This document shows, piece after piece, positions 9,623-19,376 of a stretch of 64,000 nt of DNA. The translations under genes and the position numbers were made by a program. Under the pieces are notes generated by a model. That model did no database searches. It was not told the origin of the DNA and worked only from the letters and a program-made list of their open reading frames with translations. Within the stretch, counting starts at the first letter, position 1; each line of letters begins with the position of its first letter. Source of the stretch: Chitinophagales bacterium (lineage in GTDB: Bacteria; Bacteroidota; Bacteroidia; Chitinophagales; JADIYW01); NCBI GenBank assembly GCA_023957245.1, contig JAMLHJ010000011.1:1-64000 (forward strand). Direction: 5' to 3'.

Positions 9623-10651
9623 TTAAATCAATACAATATCATCAACACTAGCAACGATAGCATTTTGTTCTTTAGCCAGAACTTGATCTGAATCGATTTT
9701 TGCCAAGGCGACTGCAAATATCCATCCTTCTTCATCAATGATATCAAATACTTCACCCTTCTTAAATTCTTTATGAATTTCAGCAACTCCCACTGCCAAA
9801 AGACTCTTTCTATTCAGCAATGCTTTTTTAGCTCCAGCATCGACTTGAACACGACCATAGACTTTACGACCACTTGCCAACCACTTTTGACGAGCATTGG
9901 CAGTTGCCTTTTTAGCTATGCAAATCGTACCATTCTCACCTTTTACAGCTCGGACAATCCCATTTTCACTTCTCGCACCAAATATCACTGTCTGAATACC
10001 TAAACTAGTAGCTAATCTTGCAAAGGTCAATTTGGAAATCATTCCACCTAAGCCTACTGAAGATTTATCTTTACGAGCAAATCCTAGTACAGCAGGAGTA
10101 AACTTTTCAATCTTTGTAACAAGTTCATTATTAGCATCTAAAACTCCAGGCACAGAAGTGGCTATTAATAAATATTCAGCACCAAAACCAATCGCTAGAA
10201 GAGTGGCTAATTCATCATTGTCAGAAAATTTCAATTCCAAATTACTGACCACGTCATTTTCATTGGCAATAGGTATCACTCCGTGCTTCCATAATTCTTG
10301 ATAGGTTTCCCTCAATTGGAGAAATTGGTTTCTATTGCTGAAATGTTGTCTTTCACAGAGACTTTGAGCAATAGGAATATGAAAGCTTTCAAATGCTTGA
10401 GCATATTTACCAACTAAAATAGGATTACCTATTGCAGCTGCAGCCTTTCTTTCTCCAATTTTACCACTATATCCTTTGATAAATTTCTTTCCTGTACCGA
10501 CTGCTCCAGATGAGACAATCACTATATCAAAAGTCTGATGCAACTCAGCTATTTGTCGGGCAATATCTTTTAATAATTGCTCATCGACATACCCATTAGG
10601 AGTAGTGATAGAAGATGTTCCGATTTTAAATACTAATACAGGTTTGGACAT
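9623..10651 (-). CDS. proB: glutamate 5-kinase
   Basis: This 342-residue protein has an amino-acid-kinase domain (FKIGTSSIT at the start, IVSSGAVGTGK, ENDVVS..., GGMISK) and a C-terminal PUA domain (about 255-342). It phosphorylates glutamate in the first step of proline synthesis. Its usual partner proA is not in this window. It is slightly shorter than the 367-residue E. coli enzyme. The start is taken at the ATG before SKPVLVFKIG. The gene lies 115 bases downstream of the minus-strand hypothetical at 10767-11339. Confidence 0.95.
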   Translation of the reverse strand: MSKPVLVFKIGTSSITTPNGYVDEQLLKDIARQIAELHQTFDIVIVSSGAVGTGKKFIKGYSGKIGERKAAAAIGNPILVGKYAQAFESFHIPIAQSLCERQHFSNRNQFLQLRETYQELWKHGVIPIANENDVVSNLELKFSDNDELATLLAIGFGAEYLLIATSVPGVLDANNELVTKIEKFTPAVLGFARKDKSSVGLGGMISKLTFARLATSLGIQTVIFGARSENGIVRAVKGENGTICIAKKATANARQKWLASGRKVYGRVQVDAGAKKALLNRKSLLAVGVAEIHKEFKKGEVFDIIDEEGWIFAVALAKIDSDQVLAKEQNAIVASVDDIVLI

Positions 10652-10766
10652 GATATGCGAAAATATAAATAATAGATAATGTCTTCACTATAAATCTGCA
10701 ATTCAAAGTATTGATTTGATATTTTCTTAATTTATTTGAAAGGAAAATTAATTATTTCAGCCTAAA

Positions 10767-11339
10767 TTAAGTTAGTTTCTTCATCATCAAATCATCCAAT
10801 GCTTGTATTAATTGAGCAGGTTTATATTTTCTCCATGGTACATTAGAAAATCTCTCATGAATAAAAATATAATAATTCAAATCTGCTTGCATCATCTCTT
10901 CAATGATATGTTGCCTAAATCCTAATGCTACAATCCAGCCTCCCTCACCTACAATATCTTCATGCCATTCTTCATAATAAGAATTATCAGAAGCATGAAA
11001 ATTCAAAATATTCTCACCTATCAATACAAATTTATTGATTCCTTCTTTTATCATGCCGTCTATCACATCACGTTTCAAAAACATGATATCATTATCGATA
11101 CAATCATTCCATTCGCCAATAAATTCAATAATGGCAAATTGTTTGAGATAATCAACAAAAAGAACTTTCAGATATAAGGTATTAGCTCCAAAAAAATCCC
11201 ATTGTGGATGAATAAGATAATTATAGATAGTATGAGTACATTCAAATTCATTGTATTGCTTACCATAAAATGGAGATTTTTTATCCCTTTCAGGTAAATA
11301 CTTCCCTTTCCATTTCTCAAAAGGCTCAATCTCGTGCAT
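10767..11339 (-). CDS. conserved Bacteroidota hypothetical protein
   Basis: The 190-residue soluble protein has no signal peptide or membrane segment. Motifs such as KSPFYGKQYNEFE, YLIHPQWD, FIGEWNDCIDNDIMFLKR and LIGENILNFHASDNSYYEEW belong, as far as I recall, to a protein conserved across the phylum with no assigned function. The many tryptophan, histidine and acidic residues at conserved positions hint at a catalytic or ligand-binding role. It lies 14 bases downstream of the sugar-kinase gene and is probably co-transcribed with it. I do not assign a function. Confidence 0.7.
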   Translation of the reverse strand: MHEIEPFEKWKGKYLPERDKKSPFYGKQYNEFECTHTIYNYLIHPQWDFFGANTLYLKVLFVDYLKQFAIIEFIGEWNDCIDNDIMFLKRDVIDGMIKEGINKFVLIGENILNFHASDNSYYEEWHEDIVGEGGWIVALGFRQHIIEEMMQADLNYYIFIHERFSNVPWRKYKPAQLIQALDDLMMKKLT

Positions 11340-11353
11340 CGTTAATATCGTTT

Positions 11354-12211
11354 TTAAACTTCTTTATCCAAGAAATAACGAACAATGGACTCAATTGGTT
11401 TTTTAATAATCTTTCCAACTTGAATATTTAAGTCTATCGCACTTGATCTTAATTCAGCCTCAAAATGAGTAGCTATAGAGCCAATAAAATGAACTGGATA
11501 ATTTTGATAATCTGGGAAAATGGCAATATTATAGGTAAAAAATTCAGTAAAAGATTGTTTGAGCAAATTTTGAACGTATTCCAATTCTTTGAATGGATAA
11601 ATCTCTTTTATAAAAGATGCCATATAAGTATTAGCATTGGGTCGTTGATAGACATTATGTAACACAATATCCTTATTCAATCCTAAAGTATTTTCAAGAT
11701 GATATTGCAATTCAGTAGGTAAACGGTGATATAAAAAATCTCTTAAAAGATATTTACCTATATGAGCTCCACTACCTTCATCACCCAAAATATAACCCAC
11801 ACCTAGGCTTCCTTTAGGCTGGACTATTTCCTTTCCGTCATAGTAAACAGCATTAGAACCTGTACCCAAAATGCAAGAAAATCCTTTTTCGTCACCACAT
11901 GTTGCAATTACAGCGGCTTTCATATCATGATCGACAGTGATTTGAGCATTGACAAATACCGATTGTAAAATATCATGGATAACCTTCTTGCGTTCATCAG
12001 AAGAACATCCTGCACCAAAATAATAAATATGAGTTACTTCTCCTTTCAAATCTTCATGAAAGAATGCATTCAAAATATGGCTTTCAATAAAATCAACTTT
12101 TTGAACAATAGGATTAAAACCAGCTGTTTCAATCGATTTTACTATACCATTTTCCTTGTTACAGAATATCCAATCTGTTTTTGTAGAACCACTATCTGCT
12201 ATTAATAACAT
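11354..12211 (-). CDS. BadF/BadG/BcrA/BcrD-type ATPase, N-acetylglucosamine kinase-like
   Basis: The 285-residue protein belongs to the ASKHA fold. The phosphate-1 loop is IADSGSTKTDWIF near the start, and a second nucleotide-binding region reads CILGTGSNAVYYDG followed by GYILGDEGSGAHIG. Bacteroidota proteins of this size are usually annotated as N-acetylglucosamine or related sugar kinases that act in recycling of cell-wall amino sugars; the substrate is inferred. The gene is divergent from fabI with only 56 bases between them. Confidence 0.82.
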   Translation of the reverse strand: MLLIADSGSTKTDWIFCNKENGIVKSIETAGFNPIVQKVDFIESHILNAFFHEDLKGEVTHIYYFGAGCSSDERKKVIHDILQSVFVNAQITVDHDMKAAVIATCGDEKGFSCILGTGSNAVYYDGKEIVQPKGSLGVGYILGDEGSGAHIGKYLLRDFLYHRLPTELQYHLENTLGLNKDIVLHNVYQRPNANTYMASFIKEIYPFKELEYVQNLLKQSFTEFFTYNIAIFPDYQNYPVHFIGSIATHFEAELRSSAIDLNIQVGKIIKKPIESIVRYFLDKEV

Positions 12212-12267
12212 GAAACTAAAATAGTAAGAAATATAGAGTATTCATTCAAATTGTTTAACTTTCACTC

Positions 12268-13068
12268 ATGAACTTGTCAATTCTTGAAGGGAAAAGGGGA
12301 ATTATTTTTGGTGCTTTAGATGAAAAATCTATTGCGTGGCAGGTTGCATTAGCAGCACAAAAAGCTGGAGCAATATTTACATTGAGCAATGCACCTGTAG
12401 CTATTAGAATGGGAAGTATTAAGCAGTTGGCAACACAATGCAATACAATTGTTATCCCTGCTGATGCCACCAATACAGAGGATATTAAAAAAGTGTTTAC
12501 AGAGAGTATTGAATATTTAGGAGGTAAAATAGATTTTATACTTCATGCAATAGGCATGTCTCCCAATGTCAGAAAGCACAGACCTTATACTGAATTGGAT
12601 TACGAATATTTTCATAAAACATTGGATATTTCTGCTTTATCGCTACATAAAATACTACAAATAGCTTGGAACCTAGATGCACTTTCATCTCAAGCCTCTA
12701 TAGTTGCTCTGACATTTATTGCTGCCCAACGTGTGTTCCCTGGTTATGGTGACATGTCAGATGCCAAAGCAACATTGGAATCAATTGTTAGAAATTTTGG
12801 ATATTATTACGGTAAAAAGAATGGCACTAGAATCAATAGTGTCAGTCAATCTCCTACTCCTACAACTGCAGGAAGTGGAATAGATGCATTTCTACGTTTT
12901 TATGAATATGCACAAGAAAGCTCTCCTTTGGGGAATGCAGATGCTCAATCATGTGCTGATTTCTGTATTGTCTTATTTTCAGATTATACACGAATGGTCA
13001 CGATGCAAAATCTATTTCACGATGGAGGATTTTCACAAATAGGAATGACTATTCTTCCTAGCGAATAG
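12268..13068 (+). CDS. fabI: enoyl-[acyl-carrier-protein] reductase (NADH)
   Basis: This 266-residue short-chain dehydrogenase catalyses the last reduction of fatty-acid elongation. The FabI-type cofactor loop is GALDEKSIAW, and the catalytic Tyr160-x6-Lys167 pair is present. The first conserved active-site tyrosine (E. coli Tyr146 position) is Phe150 here, inside ALTFIAAQRVF. The C-terminal part (SQSPTPTTAGSG; LFHDGGFS) is typical of Bacteroidota FabI. Its 3' end overlaps the convergent hypothetical gene by 11 bases. Confidence 0.93.
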   Translation: MNLSILEGKRGIIFGALDEKSIAWQVALAAQKAGAIFTLSNAPVAIRMGSIKQLATQCNTIVIPADATNTEDIKKVFTESIEYLGGKIDFILHAIGMSPNVRKHRPYTELDYEYFHKTLDISALSLHKILQIAWNLDALSSQASIVALTFIAAQRVFPGYGDMSDAKATLESIVRNFGYYYGKKNGTRINSVSQSPTPTTAGSGIDAFLRFYEYAQESSPLGNADAQSCADFCIVLFSDYTRMVTMQNLFHDGGFSQIGMTILPSE

Positions 13069-13843
13069 CATAAGCTTTCCAAGTCAAAGTTTGTTCATTT
13101 AACAACCACAAAGCGCCATTGGTCCATGCAAATCGTATAGGCTCAAAATTTATCATCGGCCAACTCACTTCTTGGACAATCTGCCCTTCGTAATTGATTA
13201 AAAATAGTGATTTATTCTTTCTATTCACTATTGCGTAAGGAGATGCTTTCATATCAGTGAAAAGAATTTGATCCTCTACAATTTCATTTTTACCTACAGA
13301 TAAAGGAAATGATATATAGTGAGAAATTTCTCCAGAGAAAGGTTCGACTTCAATAATAATTTTTGCAACTGGTTCAAAATAGACATAGACCTCTCTTTCG
13401 CTATTATAAATCGGAAAAACAGATGTTCCTTCTTCTTCCAAATCTGCTAATTCAATATCAAAATCTTGTCCGACAAACTCACCTTCATCATTTAATAAGA
13501 AAGAAACACAAGTATTATCATTCACATTATATGCTTCAAGAAAATCCAAAGTTGTATTATACCAGATACCTTTCAATCTCGCATCAAATGTATCTACAGT
13601 AATAAAATCTCCCATTGCATCATAAGAGGCTATGTATGAGGCAATAGTATCTGAACCAGCAATATAGTAGGTATAATTATGTGGATTCCAAGTAAGATTA
13701 TTATTGGTCAATGAAGTTTTGCCATTCATACTCATCTCAATAGCAGGAGTATTATTAAAAAAACTATTATTGATATTCTGGGCAAATAAAATGTTCTGGA
13801 AATAAATTCCAGATAAAACAAGACATAAAGACTTAATCAACAT
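13058..13843 (-). CDS. secreted hypothetical protein
   Basis: The 261-residue protein begins with a signal peptide (MLIKSLCLVLSG... to LFAQ, residue 22). The mature part is beta-rich, acidic and low in basic residues, with repeated short strands of the kind seen in propeller-like or cell-surface proteins. I do not recognise a family. It overlaps the fabI stop by 11 bases in convergent orientation. Confidence 0.6.
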   Translation of the reverse strand: MLIKSLCLVLSGIYFQNILFAQNINNSFFNNTPAIEMSMNGKTSLTNNNLTWNPHNYTYYIAGSDTIASYIASYDAMGDFITVDTFDARLKGIWYNTTLDFLEAYNVNDNTCVSFLLNDEGEFVGQDFDIELADLEEEGTSVFPIYNSEREVYVYFEPVAKIIIEVEPFSGEISHYISFPLSVGKNEIVEDQILFTDMKASPYAIVNRKNKSLFLINYEGQIVQEVSWPMINFEPIRFAWTNGALWLLNEQTLTWKAYAIR

Positions 13844-13901
13844 AGGTTTCAGTTAAAGATGATTATACACTAGGTCAAACACTATACCATTTTTGAATCT
13901 G

Positions 13902-14975
13902 CTATTTGTATTTGTCCAAAAACACTTTCAAATCTTTTGCAAACTTTTCCCCTTCTTCAGCCATAGGTTCGTGAGCAGAATTGAGATATTCCATGTAGAA
14001 CAATTTTTCTTTAGGAGTTCCTACATTAGCTAGAAAATCATCAGCTAAAGCAGTGCCTACGACATCATTAGGAATTTTGTGTGGAGGCAATAGCCCATCT
14101 TGTTTTCCCCACATGACGAAAGTTGGAATCTTGATTTTGTGAATTTCTGGAGTCAAGTTGAGGCTTGTATAAACAGACTCTCCTTTATAAGTGATATTGT
14201 GTCCAACAAAAAATGGATTATTTAGAAAAGCATTGATTTCAAAAGCAGGTAAATAACCTTTTTCAACTTTGACATTCTTATTATATCTTCCTCCATTCAA
14301 CTTGCCTAAATAGGTAGCATGTTCGACAAAATTATCAGCAGTAATCTGTGTATTTGTTTTGTAAAATTCAATTGCTTTTTGCCAATAACTGACATCTTTA
14401 TTGAGTGCAATACTTGTAGCTGCACCATTCAGCACCCATTGTCTAGAAGCTGTCAATCCACCAGGAACATTATAAGCCCCACAGACAATGATATATCCTT
14501 TTAGTTTATCTTGATGAGCCATATTTTCTGTCAAATAATAGGCAGTCAATCCACCACCCCAACTATGACCTAGAAGAAATATACTTTTAGCCCCTACAAT
14601 CTGTTTTGTAAATTCTACAATTGCATCTAAATCTTTAGAAAATTGTTCTGTCGTAATTTGATCTTTGGGAGGATTACCTTGTGTAATACCGGAGCCTCTT
14701 TGATCCCAATAAATGACTTTAAAATCTTTCTCCATATTCTTCACGCCTGCAGATAGTCTAAAAACTTGTGATGAACCACCTGGACCACCATGCGTCATAA
14801 TGAGTGCTACATCAGAACTTTCCTTACCCGCTACTCTCACTGGCAATTCGATTCCATCAACTTTGACATGATAATATTTATCCATCATTCCAGGAGCGAG
14901 AGATTCTTTCTTGGAACATGCCAATATATTGATACTTAAAAATATTATGGCCAATATCTTAAATCTACTTTTCAT
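13902..14975 (-). CDS. alpha/beta-hydrolase lipoprotein, prolyl-iminopeptidase-like
   Basis: The 357-residue protein starts with a lipoprotein signal peptide whose lipobox is INILAC (Cys20). The alpha/beta-hydrolase core shows the oxyanion motif HGGPGGSS, DQRGSG, and the nucleophile elbow GHSWGGG, all typical of the S33 proline iminopeptidase group. A late WGKQDGL and a C-terminal histidine in NSAHEP can supply the acid and base. It probably cleaves small peptides or esters in the periplasm; the substrate is unknown. The gene lies 8 bases after the barrel gene 14984-15598. Confidence 0.85.
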   Translation of the reverse strand: MKSRFKILAIIFLSINILACSKKESLAPGMMDKYYHVKVDGIELPVRVAGKESSDVALIMTHGGPGGSSQVFRLSAGVKNMEKDFKVIYWDQRGSGITQGNPPKDQITTEQFSKDLDAIVEFTKQIVGAKSIFLLGHSWGGGLTAYYLTENMAHQDKLKGYIIVCGAYNVPGGLTASRQWVLNGAATSIALNKDVSYWQKAIEFYKTNTQITADNFVEHATYLGKLNGGRYNKNVKVEKGYLPAFEINAFLNNPFFVGHNITYKGESVYTSLNLTPEIHKIKIPTFVMWGKQDGLLPPHKIPNDVVGTALADDFLANVGTPKEKLFYMEYLNSAHEPMAEEGEKFAKDLKVFLDKYK

Positions 14976-14983
14976 CTCTCTTT

Positions 14984-15598
14984 CTATTTTTTAATAGTAT
15001 ATATAACACCTAGTTGAACATAAGGATGTTTTACCCAATATGAATTATTAGGATATCTGAAAAAAAATCCCGCTCCAGCATACACTCCCAAAGGCAATCT
15101 GTCATTATTTTTACTAAAATCCATTCCAAAATTAATTGCTCCTTTTACTACCACATTGGCATAACCTTGAAATTTTTTCTTTGTAAATGAGCCATTGTCA
15201 TATTCATAAACAGGAGTATTGTAAAATAAATGCATATAACCTGCACCAGCATTAAAATCCCAAAATACACCTGAAGGGTATGTAGCTCTATATGTGATAT
15301 CTGTCCCAATCATAGTTGCTGTATGATAATCTTGCCTTTTATAGAATCCTATGAATGGTTTCAGATAAAATTCTCTATCTCTTACTCTGCTTCCTTTTAT
15401 TTTGGGTTTATTCATCAATCTTATACCAAAGTCCACCATCATGCCTGGGGAAAAAGATATAGGATCACCCAAATCCATATCTGAAATGGCAGCCACCTGA
15501 ATAGGCCATTTCTTGTCTCCATCTTGAGCAGCCACTTCTTGATGAAATTGAAGTACTACAAGAGACAATATTATTGTTGAGATATATAGAAATTTCAT
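14984..15598 (-). CDS. outer-membrane beta-barrel-like hypothetical protein
   Basis: I place the start at the ATG at 15598 (MKFLYISTIILSLVV), because this gives a proper signal peptide. An ATG seven codons earlier only adds a polar tail. The mature protein (about 185 residues) has alternating aromatic/polar strands and ends in VIYTIKK. This suggests a small barrel or periplasmic beta protein. No family is recognised. It is probably co-transcribed with the hydrolase gene 8 bases downstream. Confidence 0.6.
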   Translation of the reverse strand: MKFLYISTIILSLVVLQFHQEVAAQDGDKKWPIQVAAISDMDLGDPISFSPGMMVDFGIRLMNKPKIKGSRVRDREFYLKPFIGFYKRQDYHTATMIGTDITYRATYPSGVFWDFNAGAGYMHLFYNTPVYEYDNGSFTKKKFQGYANVVVKGAINFGMDFSKNNDRLPLGVYAGAGFFFRYPNNSYWVKHPYVQLGVIYTIKK

Positions 15599-15737
15599 GT
15601 TGAAATAATTATAATGCAATATTACTACTTTGAAAATAAATTAAGTATAAATAGGCTATCTATCTAAAACTGTTCCAAAAAATAAGGGGTACTACCTTAA
15701 TGACAGCACCCCTCTAAGTTATTACTAAATCTTTCGA

Positions 15738-16379
15738 TTAAAACTTCACGTTCAATGTCAAGTGAAGAGATTGATTTTTAGCTTCAACATTTGTAATATC
15801 ACTAATATTAGCCATACCTGCATAATATCTTACTTCGACTTCCATACCTTTAGCAGCAGGGAACTCAACACCAGCACCTACTGACAAACCAGCATCAAAT
15901 GGTTTTAAATGTTGGTCTTTGAATGAATATGAATCTTTATCTACTTTCTCGCTTCCTTTTCTAAGTCTAGTCAAATTAAAAGCTCCGTAACCAAATTGAG
16001 GGCCTACGTGTACAAAACCTCTCACTTTATCATTGCCATACTGACCTCTTATCAATAGAGGAACTTGTACATAACCCAACCAGCTAGAGAAAACTACATC
16101 ATTTGGCATTTTATATCTTTGTCCTTGAGAACCAAAATTCAACTCTGGTCTAATTTCTAAAAATGAATTAATAGGTATTTCAAAAAGAAATCCAAATGCA
16201 GGTCCAACAAGGTTTTTTGCATACTGAGATGTAAAACCTCCACCATTAACATTACCTCCTTTCACTTTTGAAAATTGCGCTCCCATTCTTACTCCAAACT
16301 GGAAATCATCTTTTTCAGCTGCACGAGTTACACCTAAAAGCATTGTAAAAATCAATGCTGATGCTAAAATTTTTTTCAT
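15738..16379 (-). CDS. PorT-family outer membrane beta-barrel protein
   Basis: I take the start at 16379 (MKKILASALIFTMLLG), which yields a clean signal peptide ending near TRAAE. An ATG 14 codons upstream would bury it. The mature part has the outer-membrane barrel pattern: FQFGVRMGAQFS near the start, PLLIRGQYG, GPQFGYGAF, VGAGVEFP and a final LHLTLNVKF strand ending in phenylalanine. Such PorT-like barrels are numerous in the phylum, and only true PorT is needed for type IX export. The role is unknown. Confidence 0.75.
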   Translation of the reverse strand: MKKILASALIFTMLLGVTRAAEKDDFQFGVRMGAQFSKVKGGNVNGGGFTSQYAKNLVGPAFGFLFEIPINSFLEIRPELNFGSQGQRYKMPNDVVFSSWLGYVQVPLLIRGQYGNDKVRGFVHVGPQFGYGAFNLTRLRKGSEKVDKDSYSFKDQHLKPFDAGLSVGAGVEFPAAKGMEVEVRYYAGMANISDITNVEAKNQSLHLTLNVKF

Positions 16380-16496
16380 TGTCTTAGAATTTAAAATATT
16401 TACTAAACTATTATTCAACAAAAATCAAAAAAAAAAATGTCATTTTCATGATATCATTCAAATATTTTTAAAAATACACCACTACAATACATTCAT

Positions 16497-19283
16497 TCAA
16501 TTGTTTTTATCTAATCCTTTATATTTATTGAACTTATAAGAAAACTGCACTAAAAAATATCTACCTAATACATTCACTCTACTATCTTCAATATAAGTCT
16601 CTGTATTCGTTCTTGAAACGTTATTATTTTTTCCTAAAATATCCACTACTTGTATATTCACTTCTGCATTATTTTTCTTTAGAAATTTATATCCTAAAGC
16701 CATGTTCCAAAGTGCATCATTCAAATTGTATGAATCACTTAATCCCGCATAATGATTGTAACTAAAGCTAGATGAATACACCCATCCTTTCCATGGTGAA
16801 ATATTTACTGCTGCATTAACCAATCCTGAATAAAAATTATTATCTGTTGAAGTGTTTTGAGAGTATTTGACGATATTGTAATTACTTGTATATGAAATCC
16901 TAAAGTCAATTTTCTCACTGATATTACTTCCTAAAACTATACCTGAATTAAAATTATAGCTATTATTAAAATACAGAGAGCTATTGATATAATTGGGGAC
17001 TTTATTAAAATTAAATCCTGTGAATAGATTGAGATTACTTTTCATAAATAACAATGGAGTACCAAAATTCACCACACTATTCAAGCTCCAATTACCATTG
17101 ACATTGACAGGTCTTGTCCATTGTCCTCCAGCTGGTAAAACAATATTGTCACCTATTATCGTATCTCTAGAAGCCAATAATGTAGCATTAGTAATATATT
17201 GATTGTTCAGGGAACTAGAAATCATAGCAAAAGCTGAACGACCTTTCATAGGCTGAGCAAATCTCCACCTCATGCCAATCGTATGAGAATATTGCTGATT
17301 CAAATCTTTGTTACCACTCGTCAAAAGCAGAGGATTGGTATTATCTACAACATCTTGCAATTGGGCGACATTGGGAGAGCGAACATACGTTCTATAAAAT
17401 AAGCTCAAATTATTATTCTTAGAAAACTTATATCCCATTTGCGCAGTGGGTAAAAAATTGTGATAACGTTTATCAACACTTAAATCTATTGGCAATAATT
17501 TATCGCTTAATAAAGATGAATACTGATAATTCACTCCAAAATTAAAATTTAATTTTTCAGCTTTAAACCTATAACTCAATCCAGTTCTTTGTACCCAATT
17601 AATAGTTTTGAATACGTTACTTAAATTGAGATCAACTATAGAATATTCATGAGTCTGTTCATCATAAAAATAGGTGTATCTATCTGAAGTAGCATGAGAA
17701 TATCCTGGACTATATTCAATTTTCAGCTGACTTTTATCTCCAATCGGTTCGGTATAACTCAACTCTGAGCCTAATGTTAATGTTTTGGAAAGTCCATCAG
17801 TCCATTGATTTTGAAAGATGATAGAATCTAAATTGTCAGAAAAAATATTTTGAGCAATCAGATAATTATCCACCATTTTATTATTCAACTTAGATTCAAG
17901 CCTTACACTAAAAGTTCTACCCTGTTTTGCCAATTTATGCTTATAAAGCAATGAATTTGAAATATTATAAGCTTTATTAGTAGAAGAATTGTCATTGTCA
18001 CTTTTGGCTAAGATATTTCCATTGATTATTTGAGTCAGTGCATTTCCAATAGAAGATTGTTGATTGTTTTGAAAGGTAATATTAGGTCTGAAAGTCAAAG
18101 ATTTTTTATCATCAATATCATAATCTAATTTAGCATTGAACCTATGTTGGTAATTGTGAGATGTTTGTTTGATTATTTGGGAATAGTTTTGTGAGAAATC
18201 TTCTGCTAAATACTGCCTATCCAACGAAGAGTTATTTTCATTTTTGGTATGATTAAAAAAATAGTCAGCAGATAATTTTACATCTTTTTTCCATTCTTCA
18301 ACATAATTTACACCTATTCCATTTGTCCAATTGATACCACCACTTCCAGATGTCAAAAAATTACCTACATTATTATCTCCAAATCCGCCTCTGCCACTCA
18401 TTCCACCTCCACGACCTCTGCCCCCACTGGGTTTACTCTTGGTGCTTAATGCGACACCTACTAAATCCTCGTTATTAAAATTTTGAATATTGATATTATT
18501 AGAAAGTCCTAATACAGATATTCTTCTTGCATCTTTAAAATAATTCCAATTTCCACCTGCCGAATATCTATTTTGCCATCCATAGCCTAGGTAAGCCCGC
18601 CCAAACATTCCATCTTTCACTTCTTCCTTAGTAATGATATTGATTACCTTTTCAGTATTACCATCATTAAAACCAGTAAATTGAGCTTGTTCACTCAGAT
18701 TGTCATAGACTTGAATCTTATCAACAATATTCGCTGGGAGATTTTTCAAGGTCATCATAGCATCATCACCAAAGAACTCCTTTCCATCCACTAAAACCTT
18801 TCTCACTTGTTCACCTTGTGCTTGAACCTTACCATCTTGAATCATCACTCCAGGCATTTTAGTCACCAAATCCCCAACATCAGCATCAGCATTCACTTTA
18901 AAAGCTTCTGCATTAAACTGAGAGGTATCTCCTTTTAATACCATTCTGGGCATGATAGCATCAATTTCAACTGTACTTAACACCTTGGCATCTTGAAGAA
19001 GAGCAAAGTCCAATTTTCTAATATTTTGAGATATAACAGATATAGGCTTACTCAATGTTTCATATCCCATATAAGCTACTTTAATAATGTAATTTCCCGT
19101 ATTAATATTAGACAATAAATAGCTACCATCAATATCTGTTACAGTACCTTTTAGTTGAATAGAGTCTGTTGAATTTAGAAGAATTACACTAGCACCTATC
19201 AATACTTCTGCATCTGAAGAATCGGAAACTTTACCTGAAATAGATACACCTTGCGCATTACTAATAGAAATAAAGTTTATCAA
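16497..19283 (-). CDS. SusC/TonB-like outer membrane receptor with carboxypeptidase-regulatory domain
   Basis: The translation from TTG at 19283 gives 928 residues: a CarboxypepD_reg-like domain (about 10-90), a TonB plug-like domain (LVTKMPGVMIQDGKV...VLVDGKEFFGDDAM, about 130-210), a glycine/arginine-rich loop near 285-300, and a long barrel ending in VQFSYKFN. Proteins of this outer-membrane-barrel group are large receptors of unknown ligand. The start is doubtful. The frame is open for a further 31 codons to the ompA-like stop and encodes the rest of the signal peptide (RLFICFIALINFISISNAQG), but contains no ATG or GTG. Confidence 0.85.
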   Translation of the reverse strand: MINFISISNAQGVSISGKVSDSSDAEVLIGASVILLNSTDSIQLKGTVTDIDGSYLLSNINTGNYIIKVAYMGYETLSKPISVISQNIRKLDFALLQDAKVLSTVEIDAIMPRMVLKGDTSQFNAEAFKVNADADVGDLVTKMPGVMIQDGKVQAQGEQVRKVLVDGKEFFGDDAMMTLKNLPANIVDKIQVYDNLSEQAQFTGFNDGNTEKVINIITKEEVKDGMFGRAYLGYGWQNRYSAGGNWNYFKDARRISVLGLSNNINIQNFNNEDLVGVALSTKSKPSGGRGRGGGMSGRGGFGDNNVGNFLTSGSGGINWTNGIGVNYVEEWKKDVKLSADYFFNHTKNENNSSLDRQYLAEDFSQNYSQIIKQTSHNYQHRFNAKLDYDIDDKKSLTFRPNITFQNNQQSSIGNALTQIINGNILAKSDNDNSSTNKAYNISNSLLYKHKLAKQGRTFSVRLESKLNNKMVDNYLIAQNIFSDNLDSIIFQNQWTDGLSKTLTLGSELSYTEPIGDKSQLKIEYSPGYSHATSDRYTYFYDEQTHEYSIVDLNLSNVFKTINWVQRTGLSYRFKAEKLNFNFGVNYQYSSLLSDKLLPIDLSVDKRYHNFLPTAQMGYKFSKNNNLSLFYRTYVRSPNVAQLQDVVDNTNPLLLTSGNKDLNQQYSHTIGMRWRFAQPMKGRSAFAMISSSLNNQYITNATLLASRDTIIGDNIVLPAGGQWTRPVNVNGNWSLNSVVNFGTPLLFMKSNLNLFTGFNFNKVPNYINSSLYFNNSYNFNSGIVLGSNISEKIDFRISYTSNYNIVKYSQNTSTDNNFYSGLVNAAVNISPWKGWVYSSSFSYNHYAGLSDSYNLNDALWNMALGYKFLKKNNAEVNIQVVDILGKNNNVSRTNTETYIEDSRVNVLGRYFLVQFSYKFNKYKGLDKNN

Positions 19284-19376
19284 AGCGATAAAGCATATAA
19301 AAAGACGGATGATATGTAGAGAAGCAATATTAATATGCCGAAGATTTATATCTATTACAATTTCAGAATAATAATT

